A stretch of 56,232 bases of DNA from Thiosocius sp049669185 (lineage in GTDB: Bacteria > Pseudomonadota > Gammaproteobacteria > Chromatiales > Chromatiaceae): positions 1-56,232 of the forward strand of contig JBATKF010000263.1 of assembly GCA_049669185.1 (NCBI GenBank), in the 5' to 3' direction. A program made the position numbers and the translations under genes. Below are positions 1-11,083 of the stretch, piece by piece. The notes beneath the pieces are model-generated. The model had not been told where the DNA came from and made no database searches. It saw only the letters and a program-made list of their open reading frames with translations. Each line of letters opens with the position of its first letter. Position 1 is the first letter of the stretch.

Positions 1-29
1 GCTTCGGAAACACGGAGTTGGAAACTCAT
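1..29 (-). CDS. RelE/ParE-type toxin, N-terminal fragment cut by window edge
   Basis: Only the first nine codons and part of a tenth are in the window. They read MSFQLRVSEA, which looks like the first beta strand of RelE/ParE-family toxins. The ATG overlaps the stop of the upstream ribbon-helix-helix gene in an ATGA arrangement, the usual antitoxin-toxin coupling. Toxins of this family are mRNA interferases or gyrase poisons; which one this is cannot be told from ten residues. The identification rests on context plus a short N-terminus. Confidence 0.5.
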
Positions 30-292
30 TTAGAGCTATCGTATTTTTCTAAAATGGCATCCAAGGCAGCCAGAGATTCAGCCTTATTAACGTAGCTGCC
101 TGACTCTTCCGATTGCTTTTTTGCAGCCAAGCCCCTTGAAATGAATTCGTTCTGAGCTTTGCGAAATTCAATCTGCTTGACCACCGAGCTTTCTACGAAC
201 GCACTAAGCGACTCGTTTTCCCGCAAAACACTCTCGGCGGCCTCCCGGAGTTCAGGAGTTACCCGCAAAGGGGGGATAGTTGCTGATGTCAT
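26..292 (-). CDS. Ribbon-helix-helix antitoxin of a type II toxin-antitoxin pair
   Basis: An 88-residue protein starting MTSATIPPLRVTPELREA. The N-terminus has the alternating strand followed by two helices of ribbon-helix-helix DNA-binding domains, resembling the YlcI/YnfO and ParD-like antitoxins. The charged C-terminal half, ending in an AALDAILEKY helix, would bind the toxin. The frame is open further upstream to 400, but that extension would run through a good promoter (TTGCAC-16-TAGAAT) and an inverted repeat, so the ATG at 292 is preferred. The next gene overlaps it by ATGA. The local base composition is more AT-rich than the housekeeping genes, fitting an integrated element. In this family the antitoxin usually represses its own operon; the repeat at 308-321 could be the operator. 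Confidence 0.6.
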   Translation of the reverse strand: MTSATIPPLRVTPELREAAESVLRENESLSAFVESSVVKQIEFRKAQNEFISRGLAAKKQSEESGSYVNKAESLAALDAILEKYDSSK

Positions 293-307
293 GACATAGT
301 TACCCGC

Positions 308-351
308 ATCGCTTTTGCGATACATTCTAGCCCACAATCGCAACCGTGCAA
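308..351 (-). promoter_or_regulatory. Promoter and likely operator of the toxin-antitoxin operon
   Basis: On the minus strand, TTGCAC (351-346) and TAGAAT (329-324) are separated by 16 bases. Just downstream of the -10 lies a perfect inverted repeat ATCGC-AAAA-GCGAT (321-308), 16 bases before the antitoxin ATG. This is where autoregulating antitoxins bind. The repeat is seen directly; the operator role is inferred. Confidence 0.5.
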
Positions 352-400
352 ATAATTCGTGACCCCTCTCAATTTTCATGCGGATTAGGAACGCCTTCAT

Positions 401-832
401 TCGCAGCCCAACAGAGAGTAAGTCAGACTCCGCCTATCTCCACCCACAGCATCATGCAGCGAAACTGGACAAAAAAGCAGATAGTCAGCGAGTAGCCATC
501 GAGTAGCCATCGATGCTTACTTGGTGTCGGGTCCTGCCGGTCAGGAGTCTAGACAGCTGCCGCTCGGGGAGATTTTCCGGCCTATGACCGGTACTCGGTC
601 CATAGCGGAAGCAGTTGCACTGAGTCTTCAGTGGTGGCCTTGGCCGAGGACCAGCCCGCAAAGAGGTCCTATCGGCGGTCTGTTCTGCGACATACAGACA
701 CTCGAACCGTGTATCGGTAACCACTCCGACGTTCTGCCTCTCATTCGGCACTACACAATCGCCGGGTAACTCCTCAGTTCAGACCAACGGATCAGGTTGG
801 CCTGGCAAATTGTTTAATATAGACTAAACACC
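401..832. other. Stretch without a convincing gene in the integrated element
   Basis: No reading frame here has a credible product. One 88-codon frame on the minus strand (485-751) is rich in Arg, Cys and Pro and looks spurious. Visible structure: a tandem 11-base duplication GAGTAGCCATC at 490-511, an imperfect stem (CTATGACCG with CGGTCCATAG) at about 581-604, and an inverted repeat TGTTTA-8-TAAACA at 811-830 just before the recombinase gene. The region may be a decayed remnant or a conserved non-coding part of the element. Confidence 0.4.
811..830. repeat. Inverted repeat upstream of the recombinase gene
   Basis: TGTTTA and TAAACA form a perfect 6-base inverted repeat with an 8-base centre (ATATAGAC), three bases before the first ATG of the recombinase. 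It includes the -10-like TAATAT. It could be an operator for the recombinase gene or a recombination half-site pair. Only the repeat itself is certain. Confidence 0.35.
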
Positions 833-2417
833 ATGATGCTAGGTAGTCGACCAAACAAAATCGCAGGTCCGTCGCGGATGCGGCAGGCAGTAGCGTATGC
901 GCGGGTTTCCTCCAAGGAGCAGGAGAAGGAGGGATTCTCGATTCCGTCGCAGCTGAAGCTGCTAAGGGACTACGTGCTGGTTGGAGGGCATCCAGGTCGT
1001 CGAAGAGTACGTCGACGTGGAGACCGCCAAGCAGGCCGGTCGCTCCAGCTTTGGCGAGATGGTGGACTATCTCCACCAGCACCCGGAGACCCGCATCATC
1101 CTGGTCGAGAAGACCGACCGCCTGTACCGCAACCTGAAGGACTGGGTGACCCTTGACGAGCTTGATCTGGAGATCCACTTCGTCAAGGAGGGTGTCGTCC
1201 TCTCCGCCGATTCCCGCTCATCCGAGAAGTTCATGCACGGCATCAAGGTGCTGATGGCGAAGAACTATATCGACAACCTTTCGGAAGAGACCCGAAAGGG
1301 GATGACCGAGAAAGCAGAGCAGGGAATCTGGCCATCCTATGCTCCCTACGGCTACCGAAACGTTCTCGGTGAAAACGGCAAGAAGACCATCGAACCAGAC
1401 CCGGAGCTGGTGCCCGTGGTCCGTCAGATGTTCGAATGGTACGCAACTGGGCGATTTTCTGTGAAGGACGCCACCCGGATGGCGCGTGAGGCGGGCCTGG
1501 CATTCCGGAAAAGCGGAAATCCGATGCCCCGCAGCAGCGTGCACAAGATGCTGCGCAATTCGATCTACATGGGCGAATTCGTCTGGAAGGGGAAGACCTA
1601 CCAAGGTAACCACGAGCCAATCATCAACCGTGAGCTTTGGGATAAAGCGCAGGCGGTGCTCGATGGTCGAAATGCGAGGCCGACGCGAAAGACCAAGCGC
1701 GAGTTCGCGTTCACCGGCCTGATCCGCTGCGGGCACTGCGGCTGCTCGATGGTCGCCGAGATCAAGAAGAGCCGCTACGTCTACTACCACTGCAGCCGCG
1801 CCAAGGGGAAATGCCCCGAGCCGTACACTAGGGAGGAGGTGCTGGAGGAACGGTTTGCCGAACTGCTCGATCGCCTGCGCTTCGATGACGAGGTCCTCGC
1901 CTGGGTGTCGCAGGCCCTGCGGGTCAGCCACGGTGACGAGAAGCAGCACCACGAGGATGCCATCCGGCGGATTCAGGCCGAGTACGACCGGTTGCAGAAC
2001 CGGATCGACGTCATGTACATCGACAAGCTCGACGGTCGCATCGACACCGATTTCTTCGACCGTAAGGCCGCGGAGTGGCGCGAGGAGCAGCGGAAGTGCC
2101 TGGAACTGATCCGCGAACACCAGGACGCCAACCAGACCTACCTCGACGAGGGCATCCGCCTGCTCGAACTCGCGCAGAAGGCCGGTGCGCTGTTCCGGAA
2201 ACAGTCCCCGGCCGAAAAACGCCGGCTGCTCGGCTTCGTACTATCGAACTGCACCTGGAAGGACGGTGAACTTACGGCCGCATACCGCCAACCGTTTGAC
2301 CTGCTTGCGAAAAACGTGATTGCGCTGGAAACAAAAATTCCGGCTGAGCGCGCTCAAACCGGCATTTCTGAAAATTGGCTCCCCCGGTTGGATTCGAACC
2401 AACGACCAACGGATTAA
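833..2417 (+). pseudogene. Large serine recombinase, interrupted by a one-base frameshift
   Basis: The first frame gives the catalytic N-terminus of a serine recombinase (AVAYARVSSKEQ, with the nucleophile Ser in the ARVSS motif). The second frame, readable from 981, gives the rest: resolvase core (VEKTDRLYRNLKDW), the recombinase domain with PYGYR, a zinc ribbon (CGHCG, then YYHC and GKCPEP) and a long coiled coil. Removing one T from CTGGTTGGAGGGC near 977-989 joins the halves as RDYVLVEGIQVVEEY with the length expected for the family. This is therefore a true frameshift mutation or a base-call error. The start could also be the ATG at 878, immediately before AVAYARVSS. The last 13 codons and the TAA stop lie inside the tRNA-Asn gene, so that tail (LPRLDSNQRPTD) is antisense tRNA read as protein. 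Such enzymes integrate or excise mobile DNA. Confidence 0.85.
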
Positions 2418-2450
2418 CAGTCCGCTGCGCTACCGCTGCGCCACAGGGGA
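2376..2450 (-). tRNA. tRNA-Asn (anticodon GTT), CCA encoded
   Basis: The minus strand reads a complete cloverleaf. TCCCCTG at the 5' end pairs with CGGGGGA at the 3' end, the anticodon arm is CGGACTGTTAATCCG with anticodon GTT, the T arm contains GGTTCGAATCC, and discriminator G is followed by encoded CCA. The gene is 75 bases long. A serine recombinase gene abuts and overlaps its 3' half, so the tRNA marks the chromosomal side of an integrated element. Confidence 0.95.
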
Positions 2451-2466
2451 ATATTTGCGAGCGCAG

Positions 2467-2495
2467 ATCTTATGTTTTCCGGCGATTTGGGTCAA
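2467..2495 (-). promoter_or_regulatory. Sigma70 promoter of tRNA-Asn
   Basis: On the minus strand TTGACC (2495-2490) and TAAGAT (2472-2467) are spaced by exactly 17 bases. The -10 ends 16 bases before the mature 5' end of the tRNA. Position and quality fit a stable-RNA promoter. Confidence 0.65.
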
Positions 2496-2556
2496 CACTG
2501 TGACTCATTGCAGTCCCCCCCTTCCTGCGACCGTGCCGAGTTGTCGAGGCTGCCGT

Positions 2557-3114
2557 TCAGTTGCAGGTGATCGGTCGGTTGTCAGGGGCCCGTTGGTCCA
2601 CGCGGGCGCGGCCGCTTCCATACAGGACCACGGCGCGGTGGATCTCGGCATCTTCACCTTGGCAGATGCTGAACGTGGTGTTGGTGCTCCAGGCGGCGCC
2701 ATCGCCGCGGAAGCGGATCGCCGGACGCCCGGCGGTGCTGTGAAGGCGCAGGCCGGGTGCCTGTGGCCCCTGGACGCGCAGCACTACCTCGTCCGGCGTG
2801 CGTTCGCGGTCGCCGTCGTGGTCGATAAATATCAGGTAGCCGCGCTGCCACCCCTGCGGATCCCCAGAGCAGCTGTCCCCGTCGTCGCTGGGGCACAGGC
2901 TGATCTTCTGATTGCGCATCACCGCCTCGTTGCGGGCATAACGCAGGTGGGTCAGGAGCTGATTGGCGGCTGTCGTGACTTGTGAGCGCCCGGCGAGCGC
3001 CGCCCAGCTCGGCAGCAGGATCGCCAACGAGATGCCGGCGACGGCCAGGGTGGTGGTCAATTCGACCAGGGTGAGTCCGCGCGGTATTCGTGGCAGTGTG
3101 TTGTCGACGTCCAT
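2557..3114 (-). CDS. GspH/FimT-family pseudopilin
   Basis: A 185-residue minor pilin or pseudopilin. After a 13-residue leader ending in Gly comes the type IV prepilin signature, cut before LTLVEL, with Glu at mature position 5, followed by one hydrophobic helix. The globular part matches the GspH/FimT domain (TAANQLLTHLRYARNEAV, then a C-terminal beta-rich portion). The prepilin peptidase would cleave and methylate it at the inner membrane for assembly in a type IV pilus or type II secretion pseudopilus. A strong AAGGAGG lies 9 bases before the ATG. No other pilus genes are nearby, so it is an orphan FimT/FimU-like gene between tRNA-Asn and the aminotransferase. FimU versus GspH cannot be separated here. 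Confidence 0.85.
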   Translation of the reverse strand: MDVDNTLPRIPRGLTLVELTTTLAVAGISLAILLPSWAALAGRSQVTTAANQLLTHLRYARNEAVMRNQKISLCPSDDGDSCSGDPQGWQRGYLIFIDHDGDRERTPDEVVLRVQGPQAPGLRLHSTAGRPAIRFRGDGAAWSTNTTFSICQGEDAEIHRAVVLYGSGRARVDQRAPDNRPITCN

Positions 3115-3192
3115 GTCGATTCGCCTCCTTGCGATCAGCGACGCCCGATCCTTGGGCGCCGGGGTTGGCTATGAGGGTTCGCGCGGCGTGCG

Positions 3193-4380
3193 TCAGCCCG
3201 CTACGGTTTCGATCCGCCCTAGCGCATTCTCGAGGTTTTCCATGCTGGTCGCAATGGAGATGCGGACATGGCCCGGCGTGCCGAACGCCGTGCCGGGGAC
3301 CAGCGCGACGCCGGCGTTGACGATCAAGTGCTCGGCGAGCTGAAGGTCGTCGTTTACACCGTCGAGGGCGTCAATCAGCCCCTTCACCGACGGGAACACG
3401 TAGAAGGTACCGTCGGTCGGCAGACAGTCGATACCGGGTATGCCGTTCAGGCGTTCCACGACATAGTCGTGCCGCTTCTTGAACTGCACCAGCATCTCGT
3501 CGATGCAGTCCTGCGGCCCGTTGAGCGCGGCCTCCGCCGCGTACTGCGAGATCGAGGTCGGATTCGAGGTGCTTTGGGACTGAATCTTCTTCATCGCCTT
3601 GATGACCTCGGCGGGGCCGCCGGCGTATCCGATGCGCCAGCCGGTCATCGAATAGGCCTTGGACACGCCATTCAGCACCAGGGTGCGGTCGGTCAGATCG
3701 GGGCAGACGTTCAGAATATTCACGAACGGTACCTGGGTGTTCCAGCGGATGTGCTCGTACATATCGTCGGTCGCGATCGCCACCTTCGGGAAATCGCGAA
3801 GGACCTCACCGAGCGCCCCCAGTTCATCGGCGGTATAGGCCATGCCGGTAGGGTTCGAGGGGCTGTTGATGACCACTAGGCGGGTCTTGTCGGTGATCGC
3901 ACCGCGCAGTTGTGCCGGACTGATCTTGAACTGCTGGTCGTCACCGGCATGCACCAGCACCGGTTCGCCACCGGCCAGGATCGACATGTCGGGATAAGAC
4001 ACCCAATAGGGGGCCGGGATGATCACTTCGTCGCCGGGGTCGAGGATGGCCTGCGCCAGGTTGTAGAAGCTCTGTTTGCCGCCGCACGACACCAAAATCT
4101 GGTCGGCCGCGTAGTCCAGGCCATTGTCGCGCCGGAACTTGTCCATTACGGCCTGTTTCAGGCTGGGCGTCCCATCCACCGGTGTGTACTTGGTCTTGCC
4201 GGCGGCGATGGCCTTCCGGGCGGCATCCTTGATGTGTTCTGGTGTGTCGAAATCGGGCTCACCGGCACCCAGGCCGATGACGTCCTTGCCTTCGGCCCGC
4301 AGCGCCGCGGCGCGTGCGGTGATGGCCAGTGTTGGGGAGGGCTTGACGGCCTGTACGCGGCTGGAAAGCTTGATGCTCAT
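3193..4380 (-). CDS. Aspartate aminotransferase, class I PLP-dependent
   Basis: A 395-residue fold-type I aminotransferase of the bacterial aspartate aminotransferase Ib/gamma group. Visible are the early substrate loop (GLGAGEPDFDTPEHI), the NSPSNPTG motif that binds the substrate carboxylate, and the pyridoxal-phosphate lysine in NGVSKAYSMTGWRIGY. It moves the amino group between aspartate and 2-oxoglutarate in the cytoplasm. The chosen start, MSIKLSSRVQAVKPS, matches the usual N-terminus; the frame continues 25 codons upstream but that part looks unrelated. It is divergent from uvrB, and the 92-base gap holds a -10-like TATCAT/TATGAT readable on both strands. Some relatives also act on prephenate. 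Confidence 0.9.
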   Translation of the reverse strand: MSIKLSSRVQAVKPSPTLAITARAAALRAEGKDVIGLGAGEPDFDTPEHIKDAARKAIAAGKTKYTPVDGTPSLKQAVMDKFRRDNGLDYAADQILVSCGGKQSFYNLAQAILDPGDEVIIPAPYWVSYPDMSILAGGEPVLVHAGDDQQFKISPAQLRGAITDKTRLVVINSPSNPTGMAYTADELGALGEVLRDFPKVAIATDDMYEHIRWNTQVPFVNILNVCPDLTDRTLVLNGVSKAYSMTGWRIGYAGGPAEVIKAMKKIQSQSTSNPTSISQYAAEAALNGPQDCIDEMLVQFKKRHDYVVERLNGIPGIDCLPTDGTFYVFPSVKGLIDALDGVNDDLQLAEHLIVNAGVALVPGTAFGTPGHVRISIATSMENLENALGRIETVAG

Positions 4381-4472
4381 GGGCTTGCTGACTGGATTCC
4401 GTGTTACTGGACTTTGGGCGGTCCGACAGGTTGGTATCATAGCGGATTGATTCACTGGCGATCATCCTCTTT

Positions 4473-6482
4473 ATGGCGAAAACGATTTTCCAGCTGCACA
4501 GCCCGTTCGCACCCGCCGGCGATCAGCCTGGCGCGATCGCGCGGCTGGTTGAGGGGCTGCACGATGGCGAGGCCGGGATGACGCTGCTCGGGGTGACGGG
4601 TTCGGGCAAGACCTTCACGATTGCCAACGTGATCGATCGCGTGCAACGCCCGGCCATCGTGCTGGCGCCCAACAAGACCCTGGCGGCGCAGCTCTATGGC
4701 GAGTTTCGGGATTTCTTCCCCAAGAGCGCGGTCGAGTACTTCGTCTCCTACTACGACTACTACCAGCCCGAGGCCTATGTGCCGGCGTCGGACACCTTTA
4801 TCGAAAAAGACGCCTCGGTGAACGAGCACATCGAACAGATGCGCCTGTCGGCGACCAAGGCGCTGCTCGAACGCCGCGATGTCATTGTGGTCGCCACGGT
4901 CTCGTCCATCTACGGACTGGGCGACCCGCGTCAGTACCTGCGAATGATGCTGCATATCTCGCGCGGCGAGCGCATCGACCAGCGGGCAGTCCTGCGCCGG
5001 CTCGCCGAACTGCAATACAAGCGCAACGACATGGAGCTGCACCGCGGCACCTATCGGGTGCGCGGGGAGGTCATCGACATCTACCCGGCCGAATCCGACG
5101 CCGAGGCAGTGCGCGTCGAGCTGTTCGACGATGAGGTCGAGAATCTGTCGCTTTTCGACCCCTTGACCGGCGAGATCCTGCGCAAGGTGCCGCGCTACAC
5201 CGTGTACCCGAAAACGCACTATGTCACCCCGCGCGAGACCATCCTCGCGGCGGTGGAGGCGATCAAGGTCGAGCTCAAACAACGCCTCGAGCAACTGCAT
5301 GAGATGAACAAACTGGTCGAGTATCAACGCCTGGAGCAACGTACCCAGTTCGATCTCGAGATGATGATCGAGCTCGGCTACTGCTCGGGGATCGAGAACT
5401 ACTCGCGTTATCTGTCCGGGCGCGCACCGGGCGAGGGGCCGCCGACCCTGTTCGACTATCTGCCCGAGGATGCGCTGCTGGTAGTCGACGAATCGCATGT
5501 CACCATTCCACAGCTCGGTGGTATGTACCGCGGCGACCGTTCGCGCAAGGAGACCCTGGTCGAGTACGGTTTCCGCCTGCCGTCGGCGCTGGACAATCGT
5601 CCGCTGCGGTTCGAGGAATTCGAGTCACTCTCGCCGCAGACCATCTACGTCTCGGCGACGCCGCGCGATTATGAACGCGACCACTCCGGCGCGATTGTCG
5701 AGCAGGTGGTGCGACCGACCGGGCTGGTCGATCCGGAGATCGAGGTGCGCCCGGCGACCAGCCAGGTCGACGACCTGCTGTCGGAAATCAATGCGCGGGC
5801 CGCGATGGGAGATCGCGTGTTGGTCACCACGCTGACCAAACGGATGGCCGAGGATCTGACCGACTATCTGCTGGAACACGGCGTGCGTGTGCGCTACCTG
5901 CACTCGGATATCGATACCGTCGAGCGGGTCGAGATAATCCGCGACCTGCGCCTGGGCGAGTTCGACGCGCTGGTCGGCATCAACCTGCTGCGCGAGGGCC
6001 TGGACATGCCCGAGGTCTCGTTGGTAGCGATCCTCGACGCCGACAAAGAGGGCTTCCTGCGCTCGGAGGGCTCGCTGATCCAGACCATCGGGCGGGCGGC
6101 GCGCAACGTGCGCGGCAAGGCCATCCTGTATGCGGACAAGATCACCGGGTCGATGCGACGTGCGATCGACGAGACCGAGCGGCGGCGGCGCAAGCAGATC
6201 CAGTTCAATGCGGAGCAGGGCATCACGCCGCAAACGGTGCAAAAGAACATCACCGACATCATGGAGGCCGCCTATCCCGGCGCGCCACCGACGGCCAAAC
6301 GCTTTGCCAGGGCCGCCGAAGAGGCGGCCGAGTATGCCGCCATGACGCCGGCGCAGATGGCCAAGAAGGTGCAGGCGCTGGAAAAGGCCATGTACCGTCA
6401 TGCCAAGAACCTGGAATTCGAGGAGGCGGCGCGGGTCCGCGACGAGATCAAACGGCTGCAGCGCAGTGGGGTCGCGGCTTAG
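4473..6482 (+). CDS. uvrB: Excinuclease ABC subunit B
   Basis: A 669-residue UvrB, the normal length. It verifies DNA damage handed over by UvrA and recruits UvrC in nucleotide excision repair. Visible are Walker A GVTGSGKT (about 40-47), the beta-hairpin YYDYYQPEAYVP (about 93-104) that is inserted between the strands, the DESH box, helicase motifs V-VI (GINLLREGLDMPEVSLV, QTIGRAARN), and the C-terminal UVR domain that binds UvrC (MYRHAKNLEFEEAARVRDEI). No clear LexA box was found in the upstream gap, so SOS control is not supported by sequence. Confidence 0.97.
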   Translation: MAKTIFQLHSPFAPAGDQPGAIARLVEGLHDGEAGMTLLGVTGSGKTFTIANVIDRVQRPAIVLAPNKTLAAQLYGEFRDFFPKSAVEYFVSYYDYYQPEAYVPASDTFIEKDASVNEHIEQMRLSATKALLERRDVIVVATVSSIYGLGDPRQYLRMMLHISRGERIDQRAVLRRLAELQYKRNDMELHRGTYRVRGEVIDIYPAESDAEAVRVELFDDEVENLSLFDPLTGEILRKVPRYTVYPKTHYVTPRETILAAVEAIKVELKQRLEQLHEMNKLVEYQRLEQRTQFDLEMMIELGYCSGIENYSRYLSGRAPGEGPPTLFDYLPEDALLVVDESHVTIPQLGGMYRGDRSRKETLVEYGFRLPSALDNRPLRFEEFESLSPQTIYVSATPRDYERDHSGAIVEQVVRPTGLVDPEIEVRPATSQVDDLLSEINARAAMGDRVLVTTLTKRMAEDLTDYLLEHGVRVRYLHSDIDTVERVEIIRDLRLGEFDALVGINLLREGLDMPEVSLVAILDADKEGFLRSEGSLIQTIGRAARNVRGKAILYADKITGSMRRAIDETERRRRKQIQFNAEQGITPQTVQKNITDIMEAAYPGAPPTAKRFARAAEEAAEYAAMTPAQMAKKVQALEKAMYRHAKNLEFEEAARVRDEIKRLQRSGVAA

Positions 6483-6517
6483 AAATAGGGTCCCTGCTCC
6501 CGCCGGGAGAGGGCGCA

Positions 6518-6535
6518 ATCGGCCTTATGGCCGAT
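6518..6535. terminator. Stem-loop between convergent uvrB and valS
   Basis: ATCGGCC-TTAT-GGCCGAT is a perfect 7-base-pair stem with a 4-base loop, between two genes that end toward each other. A second short stem, CTCCC-GCC-GGGAG, lies about 10 bases before it. There is no T-run, so it may be a weak bidirectional terminator or an mRNA 3' end structure. Confidence 0.5.
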
Positions 6536-6553
6536 CGATTATGCGGGTTGGCG

Positions 6554-9391
<2,838 letters not shown>

Positions 9392-9781
9392 CAGGGCGGG
9401 GTCCGGCCAAGTGCTGCTCAGTGGCGGCAAAGTATACCGCCATACCCGGAGCGCCGGGACCGTCGCCGGCCCGCGCCGAAAAGGGAGCGGTATCGGCGAG
9501 TCACCGGGGGGTTGGGTGAGCACTCAGGTCGTGTTGCGCGCAGGGCGCTGATTGTAGTGGGTGTGCAGTGTATGATTCGCAGCAAGCAATCCGATCGCCA
9601 ACCGGTAACTGGCCATTTGTAGTCCGATCCCCTTGTCAACCTCGCGATACGCCGGCATGCCGCGCTATGTGCCTACCTCGATCCCAAGCTGGACTGGGCC
9701 AATGCCGCCTTGGCATTTCGCCGGCGCTGCCCGTGGCTGTCCGACCATCACAGATCGGCTGGCCGCGAAGGGCGCGGATTG
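9392..9781. other. Gap between divergent valS and pcnB
   Basis: About 390 bases with no recognised gene. A short plus-strand frame (ATG at 9657, stop 9780-9782) encodes about 41 residues beginning MPRYVPTSIPSWTG. Its TGA overlaps the pcnB ATG as TGATG. It could be a small translationally coupled gene or chance. The valS and pcnB promoters must lie here, but no strong hexamers stood out. Confidence 0.35.
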
Positions 9782-11083
9782 ATGCCGGCCGATCCCATCG
9801 TAATCTCGCGCGATCAGCACACGCTCTCGCGCGCCAATATCGCGCCGAATGCACTGAAGGTGCTGTACCGGCTGAAGGCCGCCGGCTACGAGGCCCACCT
9901 GGTTGGCGGCGGCGTGCGCGATCTGCTGCTCGGGCGCGAGCCCAAGGACTTCGATGTTGCCACCGATGCGAGACCCGAGGACGTGCGCGAGGTGTTCCGC
10001 AACTGCCGTCTGATCGGCCGGCGTTTCCGTCTGGCGCATGTGCATTTCGGCCGGGAGATCATCGAGGTGGCGACGTTCAGGGCCGGTCAGGATGGGGCGG
10101 AAACGAACGACCATCAGACCGATGAGGGCAGGCTGCTGCGCGACAATATCTACGGCAATATCGAGCAGGATGCGCTGCGGCGCGATTTTACGGTCAATGC
10201 GCTGTACTACAACATCGCGGACTTCTCGATCATCGACTACGCCGGCGGTGTCGAGGACCTGCGCCAGGGGGTGCTGCGTCTGCTCGGCGATCCGGAGACA
10301 CGCTATCGGGAAGACCCGGTGCGCATGCTGCGCGCCGTGCGCTTCGCTGCCAAGCTGGGATTTCGGGTAGCGGCGGAGACCGAGGCGCCGATTGGCGATC
10401 TGGCGTCACTGCTCGCCGACGTCCCGCCGGCGCGGCTGTTCGAAGAGGTGCTCAAGCTGTTCCTCGGCGGTACCGCGGTCGGCAGTTTCGAAAAGATGCG
10501 CCAGTACGGTCTTTTTGCGCAGCTGTTCCCGCAGACCGAGCGCTGCCTCAGCGAACTCGATCATGAGTTTCCGCTGACGCTGGTGTTGCGCGGGCTGGAG
10601 AATACCGACAACCGGATTCGTGAAGAAAAGCCGGTTACCCCGGCATTCCTGTTTGCGGTGCTGCTTTGGGAGCCGGTCAGACAGATCGCCGAGCGTCTTG
10701 AATCCGACGGAATGCTGCCCTACCAGGCCATTCAGCAGGGTGCGGCCGAGGTGATCGCACTGCAGCTGGCCCGCGTGGCGTTGCCGCGGCGTTTCAGCAC
10801 GCCGATGCAAGAGATCTGGGCGCTGCAGGCCCGCTTGTCGAATACTCGGGGAAAACGTCCACGACGCCTGCTGGCGCATCCGAGGTTTCGCGCCGCCTAC
10901 GATTTTCTGCTGCTGCGGGCGGCGGCGGGCGAGGTCGATCCAGGGCTGGCGGAATGGTGGACTGCGTTCCAGGCCGAGGAAGGAGAGACGCCTGCGGTAG
11001 CCTTGCCGGAGACCCCGGTCAGGCGCTCGCGTCGTGGGGGGCGTCGTCGGCGCCGCAAGCCGGCGCCTGCCGCCCAGGAATGA
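9782..11083 (+). CDS. pcnB: Poly(A) polymerase I
   Basis: A 433-residue class II nucleotidyltransferase that adds poly(A) tails to RNA 3' ends and so promotes decay. The nucleotidyltransferase signature LVGGGVRDLLLG (about 40-51) is followed by DFDVAT with the metal-binding Asp pair (56 and 58), then the arginine-rich RNA-binding part and a basic tail (RRSRRGGRRRRRK). The start MPADPIVISRDQH is chosen because the homologous region begins at RDQHTLSRANI. It overlaps folK by ATGA, the common gammaproteobacterial pcnB-folK pair. It differs from CCA-adding enzymes by the PcnB-type C-terminus and the neighbour folK. Confidence 0.93.
   Translation: MPADPIVISRDQHTLSRANIAPNALKVLYRLKAAGYEAHLVGGGVRDLLLGREPKDFDVATDARPEDVREVFRNCRLIGRRFRLAHVHFGREIIEVATFRAGQDGAETNDHQTDEGRLLRDNIYGNIEQDALRRDFTVNALYYNIADFSIIDYAGGVEDLRQGVLRLLGDPETRYREDPVRMLRAVRFAAKLGFRVAAETEAPIGDLASLLADVPPARLFEEVLKLFLGGTAVGSFEKMRQYGLFAQLFPQTERCLSELDHEFPLTLVLRGLENTDNRIREEKPVTPAFLFAVLLWEPVRQIAERLESDGMLPYQAIQQGAAEVIALQLARVALPRRFSTPMQEIWALQARLSNTRGKRPRRLLAHPRFRAAYDFLLLRAAAGEVDPGLAEWWTAFQAEEGETPAVALPETPVRRSRRGGRRRRRKPAPAAQE

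Noticed and set aside
293..400. 36-codon upstream extension of the antitoxin
   Set aside because: Runs through the promoter and inverted repeat.
485..751. 88-codon minus-strand frame in the island
   Set aside because: Arg/Cys/Pro-rich composition, no ribosome-binding site, and no recognisable fold.
2320..2985. Plus-strand frame containing WIRTNDQRIN and a long C-terminus
   Set aside because: The N-terminal part is antisense tRNA-Asn and the rest is antisense to the FimT-like gene; a common false protein.
4381..4472. LexA box upstream of uvrB
   Set aside because: No CTGT-8-ACAG palindrome is present in the aspartate aminotransferase-uvrB gap.
4452..5498. 348-codon minus-strand frame
   Set aside because: Lies wholly antisense to uvrB; GC-rich genes create such open frames.
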